This document shows, piece after piece, positions 33,820 through 42,347 of a stretch of DNA of 53,787 nt. Below the pieces are notes generated by a model, which saw only the letters and a program-made list of their open reading frames with translations, ran no database searches and was not told the DNA's origin. Source of the stretch: an uncultured Victivallales bacterium (GTDB lineage Bacteria; Verrucomicrobiota; Lentisphaeria; Victivallales; UBA1829); NCBI GenBank assembly GCA_934661375.1, contig CAKUJH010000025.1:1-53787 (forward strand), read 5' to 3'. The translations under genes were made by a program, and so were the position numbers. Every line of letters begins with the position of its first letter. Within the stretch, counting starts at the first letter, position 1.

Positions 33820-34257
33820 ATGCCGGCAAAAGTAAAAAGCAAACAGACGGCGCCGAAGGCTCCGGTCTATCAGGAAGCCATCGTCCCCGCGGAGGAAAAT
33901 GCCCGCGGCGCGATCCGGATTGCCTCAGGAGCAATCGCAACCATCGTCAGACGCGCAGCCTGTTCGGTGGAAGGCGTTACCCGCATCACCGGCAACAGTC
34001 TGGTGGACAGCATTGCGGATTTTGTCGGCAGCAAAAAAATCCAGGACCGCGCGATACAGGTTTCCATCCGGAAATCGGCAGTTGCTGTGGAACTTTCGGT
34101 CAATGTGTCTTACGGGGTTTCGCTGCCGGCGGTGGCATCGGCTGTGCAGCAGACCGTGGCAGAACAGATCGAATCCATCACCGGACTTTCGGTCAGCCAG
34201 GTCAATGTCATCATCCGGGAAATGGAAGACATTTCCGAAGCGGAAGAGGAAGAATAA
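33820..34257 (+). CDS. Asp23/Gls24 (YqhY-like) family protein, copy 1
   Basis: This is a 145-residue protein of the Asp23 family. The core runs from GAIRIASGAIATIVRRAAC through VEGVTRITGNSLVDSI to SVNVSYGVSLPAVASAVQQ, with an acidic C-terminus. There is no signal peptide. In Bacillus the accBC-linked member YqhY affects acetyl-CoA carboxylase and lipid balance; Asp23 of staphylococci sits at the membrane through AmaP. An AGGAGGAGG site gives strong initiation. It is paralogous to the next gene. Confidence 0.88.
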   Translation: MPAKVKSKQTAPKAPVYQEAIVPAEENARGAIRIASGAIATIVRRAACSVEGVTRITGNSLVDSIADFVGSKKIQDRAIQVSIRKSAVAVELSVNVSYGVSLPAVASAVQQTVAEQIESITGLSVSQVNVIIREMEDISEAEEEE

Positions 34258-34284
34258 CCGCACAACTGAAGGAGTCTGACTGTA

Positions 34285-34755
34285 ATGAAACAGAATACGA
34301 TAGACAAAACCAACCGCAGTATTTTTTCCGACGGAACCCCGATTCAGGCACATGCCGGAGTTACGGGCGTAGTCAAAGTCCACGAAAGCGTGGTCGCCTC
34401 CATCATCCGGAAAGCAGCATGTTCGGTTCCCGGTGTGATCCGTCTGGCGGGCAATACGCTGGTGGACAACATCGCCGAATTTGTCGGCAGCAAAAAAGTC
34501 TATGACCGTGCCATCTCCATTGACATGGGTGACAATGCGGTTTCCGTTGAACTGAAAGTCATCCTGGCGTTCGGCGTCTACATTCCCGAAGTGGCGGAAG
34601 CCATCCAGAACACCGTTACCGACGAGATCGGCAAAATCACCGGAATGCAGGTGCCGCAGATCGACATCGTGGTGGTCGATCTGGAAGATCAGGAAGAAGA
34701 AACGTCCGAAGAAGATGAGAACGAAGAAAGCGAACCGGAACAAACCAACCGCTGA
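34285..34755 (+). CDS. Asp23/Gls24 family protein, copy 2
   Basis: This is a 156-residue paralogue of the preceding protein. It shares VTGVVKVHESVVASIIRKAAC, LAGNTLVDNIAEFVGSKKVY and a long acidic tail rich in Glu and Asp. The core pairs residue for residue with copy 1, so the two arose by tandem duplication and may form a heterocomplex. AAGGAG lies 10 bases before the ATG. An AmaP-like membrane protein follows, the expected anchor for Asp23 proteins. Confidence 0.87.
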   Translation: MKQNTIDKTNRSIFSDGTPIQAHAGVTGVVKVHESVVASIIRKAACSVPGVIRLAGNTLVDNIAEFVGSKKVYDRAISIDMGDNAVSVELKVILAFGVYIPEVAEAIQNTVTDEIGKITGMQVPQIDIVVVDLEDQEEETSEEDENEESEPEQTNR

Positions 34756-34780
34756 CGGTTGAACTGCGAAGGGGAAAATC

Positions 34781-35239
34781 ATGGAAAAACTGCTGAAAAT
34801 CGTGGAAAAAATCTGCCCGAAATTTTCTGCGGAAATGCTGTATCCGTTTCTTGCCGGCATAATCTGCTGCCTGGGACTGATTCTGCTGGTGCTGCTCCTC
34901 TGGGGCATCCTGCGTCTGCTCTGCTGTCATGAACGCAGGATTCCGGGAATTTCACTCCAAACTGATCACGGTTCACTGTTCATCGCAACCGCCGCAGTCG
35001 CGGACCTGATCCGTTCCCTGGAAAGCGGATTTCCGGATTTGAAAATCATGAAAGTCCGGCTGCTGTCCATCAAGAAAGAACTCTGCATTCAGGTCAAAGT
35101 CCTTTATGCGCCCGGCGGACAGTCCATGCTGACGCTGACCGACGACTTCCAGAAGCGCGCTCTTGCACTGCTGAAAGAATCCTTCGGCATTGAAAACATC
35201 CGGCGGATTGACCTGGTCGTTCCGAAGGGAAGACACTGA
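34781..35239 (+). CDS. AmaP-like membrane anchor for Asp23 proteins
   Basis: This is a 152-residue protein with one strong hydrophobic region (LAGIICCLGLILLVLLLWGI) near residues 25-45. A domain resembling Asp23/AmaP C-terminal halves follows (ISLQTDHGSLFIATAAVADL, then IRRIDLVV at the end). Position after two Asp23 genes matches amaP next to asp23 in Gram-positive bacteria. The call is based on topology and context more than on sequence. GAAGGGG precedes the ATG. Confidence 0.65.
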   Translation: MEKLLKIVEKICPKFSAEMLYPFLAGIICCLGLILLVLLLWGILRLLCCHERRIPGISLQTDHGSLFIATAAVADLIRSLESGFPDLKIMKVRLLSIKKELCIQVKVLYAPGGQSMLTLTDDFQKRALALLKESFGIENIRRIDLVVPKGRH

Positions 35240-35249
35240 GCCGGACGGC

Positions 35250-36368
35250 ATGAAAATCCTATTCGTCATTACGGGTCTGTTTCCCGGCGGTGCGGAAAAA
35301 ATCGTGCTGGAAACCATCCGCAATCTGCGGAAACAGGGACACGACGCTGCGGCAGTATCGCTTCAGCCGGAACCGGATGCGAAACAGCACGCCATAGTAA
35401 GCGAACTGCAGTCGCTGGGAGTCCGGCTTTATTTTCTGAATCTGTCTCTGCGGCATCCGTTCCGTTTTTTTCTTCTGAACAGGATCATCCGGAAAGAAAA
35501 ACCTGATGTGGTGCATTCCCATCTGATGCATGCCAATCTGCTGACCCGCGCGGCGCGTCTGTTCCGCCGTTTCACGCTGATCAACACCATTCATATTGCG
35601 GAACGCCGCAGTTGTCTGAAAGTGCGCCTGCTGTTTCTGCTGGACCGCTGGAGCAGCCAGCTCTGTGACATCAGTACGGCGGTCTCGGCGGAAGCGGCAC
35701 ATTTTCATGAACAGCAGTGCCGTCTGCCGGAACATTCCATCCGGGTTGTGATGAACGGTTCCGATCCGGTTGAACCTGCCGCCCCGGAAAAACAGAAACA
35801 GCTTCTGCATGAATGGGGATTGGAAAATGTACAGAAACGGATCGGCTCCATCGGGCGTCTGGATTTTCAGAAAGGATATGATCTGTTTCTGAACAGTCTG
35901 CCGGCACTGCGTCCGCTGATTCCGTCGGGGGAACGCTGGGGAATTATTCTGATCGGCGACGGAACGGAACGGAAAAAACTGCAGATTCTTGCGGAACGGA
36001 TGGAACGGGAAATTCCGGAACTGCGGATTGTTCTGCCGGGGTATCGCCCGGATGCCGCCGCCCTGCTCCCGATGCTGGATCTTTTTGTGATGCCTTCGCG
36101 CTATGAAGGTTTCGGGCTGGCATTGACGGAAGCCCTGTCCGCCGGGCTGCCGTGCCTGTGTTCCAGAGCGGATTCCCTGCCGGGACTTTGCGCCCGGTCG
36201 CCGGAAAATACCCTCTGCACAGATTTTGTCTGTGGAAAAGAGATGACCGAAGTCTACCGCCGTGCGCTCCGGCTGCCGCATCTGCGGGGAAAAATTCTCC
36301 GGACTGCGGAACAGATGACCGCGGACTATCTGGCAATTTACCGGGAAGCGGTCAGTCAGACAAGCTGA
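35250..36368 (+). CDS. Glycosyltransferase family 4 (GT-B) protein
   Basis: This is a 372-residue GT-B glycosyltransferase. The N-terminus ILFVITGLFPGGAEKIVLE is the GT4 glycine-rich acceptor motif. SIGRLDFQKGYD begins the nucleotide-sugar domain, and DLFVMPSRYEGFGLALTEAL holds the E-x7-E motif that binds the donor. It transfers a sugar to a surface polysaccharide or lipid. I chose the ATG at 35250, 11 bases after the previous stop; its ribosome site is weak, which suggests coupling to the upstream gene. Its 3' end overlaps the convergent glycosylase gene by 13 bp. Confidence 0.88.
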   Translation: MKILFVITGLFPGGAEKIVLETIRNLRKQGHDAAAVSLQPEPDAKQHAIVSELQSLGVRLYFLNLSLRHPFRFFLLNRIIRKEKPDVVHSHLMHANLLTRAARLFRRFTLINTIHIAERRSCLKVRLLFLLDRWSSQLCDISTAVSAEAAHFHEQQCRLPEHSIRVVMNGSDPVEPAAPEKQKQLLHEWGLENVQKRIGSIGRLDFQKGYDLFLNSLPALRPLIPSGERWGIILIGDGTERKKLQILAERMEREIPELRIVLPGYRPDAAALLPMLDLFVMPSRYEGFGLALTEALSAGLPCLCSRADSLPGLCARSPENTLCTDFVCGKEMTEVYRRALRLPHLRGKILRTAEQMTADYLAIYREAVSQTS

Positions 36369-36997
36369 GTCCGGCACAGTTCCCCGCACCCGGATTTAAG
36401 ACAGGAGAGTTTGCACAGCTGGACTATCAGGGCATGGTATTCGTTGTAAAGCTGCGTATTCTGCGGCAGAATATCCATGAAGATCCGCTGCAATTCATCA
36501 TACGGCAAAGTGCCGTCCAGCCCCAGATGCCGGGCGGAAAAACGGCGGGTGTACGCATCTATGATGAACACCGGCCGCTGGAAAGCATACAGAAGAATGG
36601 AATCAGCAGTTTCGCGTCCACACCCTTTCACCTTCAGCAGTTCGCGGCGCAAGTCCCAGACCGGAGCGGAAGAATGCAGCCATGATTCCTCGTTTTTCAG
36701 GAAAAAATGCGCCATTGCGCGCAGGTATTGACTTTTCTGGCGGAAAAACCCGGCAGAGCGGATTGCAGACTGCAGAATTTCATCCGGAGCGGCAAGCACT
36801 GTTTCCGGCGTTGTCAGTCCTGCGGCTTCCAGCTGATCCAGAGCTTTCTCGACATTGGTCCAGGCGCAGTTCTGCGTGAGAATTGCACCGGCGGCGATTT
36901 CCCAGCGGTGTCCGCTCCGGCAGGGCCACCAGTTCTGAACTCCGAAATGCCGGAACAGACGCAGATACGCCTGATATACGGGATGATTCATATTCAT
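36356..36997 (-). CDS. HhH-GPD DNA glycosylase, endonuclease III-related (COG2231-like)
   Basis: This is a 213-residue helix-hairpin-helix glycosylase. The HhH motif is LLKVKGCGRETADSILLYAF and the catalytic Asp is in VFIIDAYTRR (D147). The Lys that makes endonuclease III bifunctional is Glu129 here, so it should be a monofunctional glycosylase, as in 3-methyladenine-type relatives. Four C-terminal Cys residues occur with spacing unlike the classical iron-sulphur loop. I chose the ATG at 36997 because AAGGA lies 8 bases upstream and the promoter just before it. Confidence 0.82.
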   Translation of the reverse strand: MNMNHPVYQAYLRLFRHFGVQNWWPCRSGHRWEIAAGAILTQNCAWTNVEKALDQLEAAGLTTPETVLAAPDEILQSAIRSAGFFRQKSQYLRAMAHFFLKNEESWLHSSAPVWDLRRELLKVKGCGRETADSILLYAFQRPVFIIDAYTRRFSARHLGLDGTLPYDELQRIFMDILPQNTQLYNEYHALIVQLCKLSCLKSGCGELCRTQLV

Positions 36998-37017
36998 GCA
37001 AACGTTCCTTCCGCCAT

Positions 37018-37046
37018 AATATAAAACCGGAAAACGGACTATGCAA
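37018..37046 (-). promoter_or_regulatory. Putative promoter of the HhH-GPD glycosylase gene
   Basis: Minus strand TTGCAT (37041-37046), 17-base spacer, TATATT (37018-37023). Confidence 0.65.
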
Positions 37047-37132
37047 GTGCCGGATCTTTTCATTTTTTCCGGATTTTGCAGCCGGAACCGCATTTTCGTC
37101 ATAAAAGATTGCAACATTGCAGGTTTATCGGA

Positions 37133-37160
37133 TTGAAAAAACGTTTTACGGCAGTATATT
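37133..37160 (+). promoter_or_regulatory. Putative sigma-70 promoter of fabB
   Basis: TTGAAA (37133-37138), 16-base spacer, TATATT (37155-37160). A second TGCTATATA lies at 37171-37179. Confidence 0.65.
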
Positions 37161-37205
37161 TCAGAGGTAATGCTATATACAGAAAAAAGAAAGGCTGCGG
37201 TAATC

Positions 37206-38435
37206 ATGCGTAAAAAAGTCGTTGTTACCGGCAGAGGTCTCGTCACCCCGATCGGGAACGGGCTGGCTGCCAATATTCAGTCCCTGAAAGAAGGGAAAAC
37301 CGGAACGGTGTTCATGCAGGAATGGGCGGATCAGGGTCTGGATTCCAGAGTTGCCGGAGTATCCGACCGCATGGTGGAATGTCCGATGTTCACAGTCAAA
37401 AACCTGCGGTTCATGGCTCCGAATGCGCGCATGGCGGTTGCCGCTGCCTACGAAGCCTTCAAAGAAGCGGGACTGACACCGGAAGATCTGCCGGACCGCC
37501 GGATTGCCATGATCAACGGCTGCGCCGGCAGTTCCTATGCCACAGTTTTCAAAAACATGTCCACCTATGAACGGACTCACAAGCTCCGCGCCTGTTCGCC
37601 GTTTTCCGTGCCGAAAATCATGCCGTCCTGCGGCGTTGCCAACATGTCGCTGCTGTTCGGAACCACGGGGGAAAGTTATGACATCACGGCTGCCTGCACC
37701 AGCAGCGCACTCGCCATCATTGCGGGTGTGCGGCTGATCCGCGCCGGAGAATATGACATGGTTCTGGTCGGAGGTTCCGAAGAACTTTCCTGGGGACAGG
37801 CTCTCGGTTTCAACTCCATGCGCGCGCTGTCCTCCCATAACAACGACCATCCGGAATGCGCAAGCCGTCCGTTTGACAAAGGCCGCGACGGTTTCGTGCT
37901 GGCGGACGGTGCGGGAATGCTGGTGCTGGAAAGCGAAGAACATGCCCTCAAGCGCGGTGCTGTGCCGAAAGCGGTCATTTCCGGCTATGCTTCCAACAGC
38001 AACGCCATCGACATGGTCATGCCGAATGCGGCGTCCACTGCGGACGTGATGTCCAGCGCACTCCGGGATGCGGAACTGAATGTGGAAGATATTTCCTATG
38101 TAAACACGCACGGAACCGCCACGCCGGTAGGCGACCCGATCGAACTCGATGGAATCCGTCAGGTTTTCGGCGAGCACAAGCTGGCGATCAACAGCACGAA
38201 ATCCATGACCGGACACATGATCGGGGCTGCGGGTGCAGTGGAAGCGATTTTCACTTCGCTGATGATTGAAAACTCGTTCCTGTGCAAAACTGCCAATCTG
38301 GATGATCCGGAGGACGGTCTGGAATGGGCGGATCTGGTTCGTGAAACCCGCACGGATGTGGAAATCCGTCATGCGATCAGCAACAGCTTCGGCTTCGGCG
38401 GCTCGAACGCCACGCTGGTCATTTCCAAATATTGA
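37206..38435 (+). CDS. fabB: Beta-ketoacyl-ACP synthase I (FabB-type)
   Basis: This is a 409-residue condensing enzyme. The triad is the Cys in ITAACTSSALAI, the His in YVNTHGTATPVGDPIEL and the His in KSMTGHMIGAAGAVEA. GGSEELSWGQALGFNSMRAL closely matches the FabB rather than the FabF version of that loop. It elongates acyl-ACP by condensing with malonyl-ACP. I chose the ATG at 37206; the 12-codon upstream extension starting at 37170 would lie at the transcription start. A terminator follows directly. Confidence 0.88.
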   Translation: MRKKVVVTGRGLVTPIGNGLAANIQSLKEGKTGTVFMQEWADQGLDSRVAGVSDRMVECPMFTVKNLRFMAPNARMAVAAAYEAFKEAGLTPEDLPDRRIAMINGCAGSSYATVFKNMSTYERTHKLRACSPFSVPKIMPSCGVANMSLLFGTTGESYDITAACTSSALAIIAGVRLIRAGEYDMVLVGGSEELSWGQALGFNSMRALSSHNNDHPECASRPFDKGRDGFVLADGAGMLVLESEEHALKRGAVPKAVISGYASNSNAIDMVMPNAASTADVMSSALRDAELNVEDISYVNTHGTATPVGDPIELDGIRQVFGEHKLAINSTKSMTGHMIGAAGAVEAIFTSLMIENSFLCKTANLDDPEDGLEWADLVRETRTDVEIRHAISNSFGFGGSNATLVISKY

Positions 38436-38441
38436 AACAAC

Positions 38442-38483
38442 AAATTTTCCCGACGGGCGTGAGATTTCCGCCGGGAAATTTTT
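38442..38483 (+). terminator. Rho-independent terminator of fabB
   Basis: AAATTTTCCCG pairs with CGGGAAATTT (one bulged T), with an inner GGCG/CGCC stem, followed by TTTTT. It lies directly upstream of the tRNA gene. Confidence 0.8.
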
Positions 38484-38491
38484 CTGTTCAT

Positions 38492-38567
38492 GCCCGGATA
38501 GCTCAGGGGATAGAGCAGCGGTTTCCTAAACCGTTGGTCGCAGGTTCAAATCCTGTTCCGGGTGCCA
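38492..38567 (+). tRNA. tRNA-Arg(CCT)
   Basis: This is a complete cloverleaf of 76 bases with encoded CCA. The acceptor stem is GCCCGGA/TCCGGGT with a G discriminator, and the D-arm is GCTC/GAGC. The anticodon stem is GCGGT/ACCGT with loop TTCCTAA, giving anticodon CCT at 38525-38527. The T-arm is GCAGG/CCTGT with loop TTCAAAT. It reads the rare AGG Arg codon. Confidence 0.97.
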
Positions 38568-38684
38568 TTCTGTCTCTGCATCTCCGCAATCTGCCGGCAG
38601 GTCAGCCGGTTCGTTTTCTTCATAAAAACAGCGTTTTTTCAATTGTGTTCCGTTGAAATTGACGGAAGACGTGGTACATTACTG

Positions 38685-38713
38685 TTCAAACAATATTCCG
38701 GCCGCAGTATATC
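38685..38713 (+). promoter_or_regulatory. Possible promoter of the NYN-mla operon
   Basis: TTCAAA (38685-38690), 17-base spacer, TATATC (38708-38713). A TGCTATAC 15 bases further on is an alternative -10. Confidence 0.4.
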
Positions 38714-38783
38714 TTAAATTACTGTGCTATACGTATTCATGGACAACAAATCAGGATCGGAAAAAATGATTGGAGCAAGAGAA

Positions 38784-39719
38784 ATGTTTTTATCCCGAAT
38801 CGGAATTTTCTATGATGGAAATTATTTCTATCATGTCAGCAATTATTATTGCTACGGGCATCCGCGCAAATCGCGGCTGAGCATTCCCGGCATTCACGAT
38901 TTCATCAAACGCTATGTCTCCCTTCAGGAAAACATCAGCCCTGCATTCTGCCAGATTGTCGACTGTCATTATTTCCGCGGACGTCTGCGTGCGATGGAAG
39001 CGAACGAACGCCAGATTCTGCTCAATGAACGTATCTTCGACGATATTCTGATGCGGGAAGGCATTGTTACTCACTATCTGCCGATCACCCGCGGCGGAGA
39101 AAAAGGAGTGGATGTTTCACTTGCTTTGGAAGCGCTGGAACTGACCCTGTTCAAAAAATTCAATGTGGTGGTGCTGATTGCCAGCGACGGCGACTACATC
39201 CCGCTGGTCCGCAAACTGAACTCGCTCGGAACCCGCGTCATGGTGCTGGGCTGGGATTTTGAATACACCGACGACAACGGCAACACCCGTTACACCAGCA
39301 CGTCGACCCGTCTGCTCAATGAAGCGGCGTATCCTCTGCGGATGCATGACTTCATCAACGGAACCAAACACTTTCCGGACATCAGCCCCGACATGCTGTT
39401 CGTCAACGATGCTCCGAACGACGGCTATGCGCAGTCCAATGACAATTATGACGAAGATGCCGATGACAGCGAAACGCAGCAGCCGTACTCCGATCCGGTC
39501 CGCAAACGCGGCAGAATCGTTCAGCTCAAAGGCGGTTACGGTTTCATCTCCACGGACATTCCGCAGAAGAATCTGTTCTTCTTCACGGAACAGCTCCGCA
39601 ACTGCGAATTCAACGAACTCATGATCGGCGACCTGATGGAATACGAACCCAGTTACAACGACCGCGGGGAATGCTGCAAAAACATTGACCTGATTGCTCA
39701 CCCGGCGGCAAGGAACTGA
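38784..39719 (+). CDS. NYN-domain nuclease fused to a cold-shock-like RNA-binding domain
   Basis: This is a 311-residue two-domain protein. Residues 1 to about 200 are a NYN (LabA/DUF88, PIN-like) nuclease. FYDGN (D11), EKGVDVSLALEAL (D110) and IASDGDYIPLV (D135, D137) form the expected acidic site. After an acidic linker, residues about 241-305 resemble a cold-shock/OB domain: RGRIVQLKGGYGFIS, KNLFFFTEQL, GDLMEYEPSYND. I chose the ATG at 38784 because GGAG lies 8 bases upstream; in-frame starts at 38724, 38739 and 38766 lack a site. mlaE follows 3 bp later. An RNA-cleaving role is inferred from the two domains. Confidence 0.82.
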   Translation: MFLSRIGIFYDGNYFYHVSNYYCYGHPRKSRLSIPGIHDFIKRYVSLQENISPAFCQIVDCHYFRGRLRAMEANERQILLNERIFDDILMREGIVTHYLPITRGGEKGVDVSLALEALELTLFKKFNVVVLIASDGDYIPLVRKLNSLGTRVMVLGWDFEYTDDNGNTRYTSTSTRLLNEAAYPLRMHDFINGTKHFPDISPDMLFVNDAPNDGYAQSNDNYDEDADDSETQQPYSDPVRKRGRIVQLKGGYGFISTDIPQKNLFFFTEQLRNCEFNELMIGDLMEYEPSYNDRGECCKNIDLIAHPAARN

Positions 39720-39722
39720 CGT

Positions 39723-40535
39723 ATGGGAAAACGGGACACGATCATACTGCAAACCGGGGAAACTGTCTGTCTGATCGGCTCCGAACTGCTGACCTTCGTC
39801 TCTTTTCTGGGAGAAATGACTCTGGCATGTCTGGAGGCAATCCGCAATCCGCGCAAAATACGGTGGCAAAACACCTTGTATTATATGAACGTCTGCGGAA
39901 TAAACGGTCTGCCGATCACGGTGCTGATCTGTCTGCTGACCGGTGTCATCATCGGCTATCAGGCGGCGGTGCAGATGCAGAAATACGGCGCGGAATCCTT
40001 CCTGCCGGGACTGGTCGGCTGTTCCGTGGCGCGGGAACTGGCGCCCATCATGGTGGCGGTCATTGCCACTGGACGCGCCGGTTCCGCTTTCGCGGCTGAA
40101 ATCGGAACCATGAAAGTTTCTGAAGAAATCGACGCCATGCGTACCATGGGCTTCGATCCCGCCCGCTTTCTGGTCATTCCCAAACTGATTGCCATGATCT
40201 GCATGATTCCGCTGCTGACCGTTTTCGGAGATCTGGCGGGAATTCTGGGCGGACTGCTGGTCGGTGTCGGACAGCTGGACATGCCGCTGGATGCCTATTA
40301 CCAGACCACGGTCAGCTGGGTCAAGCCGAAATATTTCTTTGAAGGCGTATTCAAAAGCGGCATTTTTGCCTGGCTGATCACGGCAATCGCCTGCTGGCGC
40401 GGTTTCCGCACCGGTTCCGATTCCATTGCTGTCGGAAAAGCCACCACCAGCACAGTGGTCATCAGCATTCTGGCAATCGTGGTGGCGGACGCCCTGCTGG
40501 CGCATTTCTTCAACACCATATTTTTTGCGGAGTAA
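39723..40535 (+). CDS. mlaE: MlaE-type lipid ABC transporter permease
   Basis: This is a 270-residue MlaE/YrbE-family permease with about five to six membrane segments. GCSVARELAPIMVAVIATGR and GSAFAAEIGTMKVSEEIDAM are the family signature (the coupling-helix region). With MlaF and MlaD it moves phospholipids between the membranes. AAGGA lies in the end of the NYN gene, 8 bases before the ATG. The next gene starts 3 bp after its stop. Confidence 0.95.
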   Translation: MGKRDTIILQTGETVCLIGSELLTFVSFLGEMTLACLEAIRNPRKIRWQNTLYYMNVCGINGLPITVLICLLTGVIIGYQAAVQMQKYGAESFLPGLVGCSVARELAPIMVAVIATGRAGSAFAAEIGTMKVSEEIDAMRTMGFDPARFLVIPKLIAMICMIPLLTVFGDLAGILGGLLVGVGQLDMPLDAYYQTTVSWVKPKYFFEGVFKSGIFAWLITAIACWRGFRTGSDSIAVGKATTSTVVISILAIVVADALLAHFFNTIFFAE

Positions 40536-40538
40536 CCT

Positions 40539-41336
40539 ATGGCGGATCAGATACAGCGAAATCAGCCCGCCATCGAGGTACGGGAACTCACGGCAGGATA
40601 TGAAAAACGCATCATCCTCGACCGTCTTTCCTTTACGGTTCCGCATGGACAGATCGTAACGGTTCTGGGCGGTTCCGGATGCGGGAAAAGCACATTGCTC
40701 AAACACATCATCGGATTGTACCGTCCGCTGAAAGGGGACATTCTGCTCCAGGGCCGCAGCATTGTCCGCAGCGGCGAACGCGAACGGCGCGACATCATGC
40801 GCACCTTCGGTGTGGCTTATCAGGGCGGCGCGCTGTTCCGGTCGCTCACCCTGGCGGAAAACATCGCTCTGCCGCTGGAAGAATGCACAGACCTTTCCCG
40901 CGCGGAAATTCAGGATAAAGTACAGGAAAAACTGGCGCTGGTGAACCTGCGCGGCTGCGGAGACATGATGCCGTCCGACCTTTCCGGCGGCATGATCAAA
41001 CGCGCGGCATTCGCCCGTGCGCTCGCATTGGATCCCGGCATTCTCTTTTTCGATGAGCCTTCCGCGGGGCTGGATCCGCTCAGTTCGGCAAGTCTCGACC
41101 GGCTGATTCTGGACATCCGCGCCAAGACCGGAGCGACCATCCTGGTGGTTACGCATGAACTGGACAGTATTTTCACCATTGCAGACCGCGCGATCATGCT
41201 TTCGCCGGAGGCCAAAGGAATCATCGCGGACGGCGATCCGGAAAAACTCCGGACCGAATCCGACAACGATTTTGTCAGACTGTTTCTCAACCGGGGCAAG
41301 GAAATGCCGCACTCAAATCAGAGAGGAAAATCATAA
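40539..41336 (+). CDS. mlaF: MlaF-type ABC ATPase
   Basis: This is a 265-residue ABC ATPase. Walker A is GGSGCGKST, the signature is DLSGGMIKRAAFARALA, and Walker B is ILFFDEPSAGLDP followed by VVTHELDS with the switch His. The Leu-Ser-Gly-Gly-Met form is typical of MlaF. It powers lipid transport with the MlaE permease. GGAG precedes the ATG and mlaD starts 2 bp after the stop. Confidence 0.95.
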   Translation: MADQIQRNQPAIEVRELTAGYEKRIILDRLSFTVPHGQIVTVLGGSGCGKSTLLKHIIGLYRPLKGDILLQGRSIVRSGERERRDIMRTFGVAYQGGALFRSLTLAENIALPLEECTDLSRAEIQDKVQEKLALVNLRGCGDMMPSDLSGGMIKRAAFARALALDPGILFFDEPSAGLDPLSSASLDRLILDIRAKTGATILVVTHELDSIFTIADRAIMLSPEAKGIIADGDPEKLRTESDNDFVRLFLNRGKEMPHSNQRGKS

Positions 41337-41338
41337 TT

Positions 41339-42337
41339 ATGCAGGAAGCCAACAAATTCAAACTCGGTCTTTTTGTCATTTCAGCCATCACCGTGCTGAT
41401 CATCGTCGTGTCATGCATGGGGATGTTCGACCAGCTGAAACCCAAAGCACACCTCGTCACCTACGTGGAAGAATCCGTGCAGGGACTTTCCACCGGTTCG
41501 GCGGTCAAATACAAAGGCGTACCCATCGGCAATGTGGACGATATTTCCATCATTACGGGAACCCAGGAAATCCGGATCGACATTCTCATCGACCTTTCCA
41601 AGTTCCGCAGAAAAACCGGCGAATCCTTTCTTCAGCAGAAATCCTCGTCACGCTGGCAATTCTACAATTACCTGCAGAAAGAAGTGTCCCGCGGTCTGAC
41701 CTGCCGCATTGAGCCGGACGGCATCACCGGCGTCAAATATGTGGAAATGGACTTTTTCCGGGACGCCGACAAGATTCCGCGCGCCAAACGCCAGGTTGAA
41801 ATCCGTGACGGTATTTTCTACATGCCGTCCACCCCCTCCATGATGGCAAATCTCCGGATGAGTGTTTTTGAAATTCTGGCGTCCATTGCGTCCATCGACT
41901 TCAAAAACATCTCCGCACAGCTGTGCGACCTGCTGCGTTCCGCCAATCAGACACTCAACAAAGCGGAACTGGACAAACTGGTTGCCAGCGCAAACAACGT
42001 TGCGGCAAAGCTGGATGTTACGGTCAGCAACCTGAACAATTCGCTCAGCCGTCAGAAAATGGATAAAACCATTCAGGGTATTGACACCACATTTGAATCC
42101 ATCCGCCAGCTGTCCGACCAGCTCAACGAAATTGCCAGCCGGTCTTCGCTGCCCGCAACCACCAGTTCAATCCGGGAATTGTCGGAATCTTTGCAGAGCA
42201 GCAGCAATTCCCTGCAGATGTCCCTGCAGAAGGCGAACGACACAATTGACGCTCTCACGGATCTGATTCAGTATTTGAACGACAACCCGTCCTCACTGAT
42301 CCGGGGCAGAGGTCAGAATAAAAATTTTGAACAGTAA
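41339..42337 (+). CDS. mlaD: MlaD/MCE-domain lipid-binding protein
   Basis: This is a 332-residue protein with an N-terminal anchor (LGLFVISAITVLIIVVSCMG). One MCE domain (about residues 38-115) opens VTYVEESVQGLSTGSAVKY and continues KGVPIGNVDDI. The long C-terminal part is helical with heptad-like repeats (about residues 175-320), like MCE proteins that form tubes or needles, and is longer than E. coli MlaD. It ends 10 bp before the convergent GNAT gene, with no terminator visible. Confidence 0.92.
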   Translation: MQEANKFKLGLFVISAITVLIIVVSCMGMFDQLKPKAHLVTYVEESVQGLSTGSAVKYKGVPIGNVDDISIITGTQEIRIDILIDLSKFRRKTGESFLQQKSSSRWQFYNYLQKEVSRGLTCRIEPDGITGVKYVEMDFFRDADKIPRAKRQVEIRDGIFYMPSTPSMMANLRMSVFEILASIASIDFKNISAQLCDLLRSANQTLNKAELDKLVASANNVAAKLDVTVSNLNNSLSRQKMDKTIQGIDTTFESIRQLSDQLNEIASRSSLPATTSSIRELSESLQSSSNSLQMSLQKANDTIDALTDLIQYLNDNPSSLIRGRGQNKNFEQ

Positions 42338-42347
42338 GAAGAAAGAT

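Noticed and set aside
38492..38567. Integration site at the tRNA-Arg 3' end
   Set aside because: No integrase gene follows and no direct repeat of the tRNA end is seen downstream.
39117..41312. A 731-residue antisense frame across NYN, mlaE and mlaF
   Set aside because: Shadow of three coupled real genes, with low-complexity Gln/His/Arg composition.
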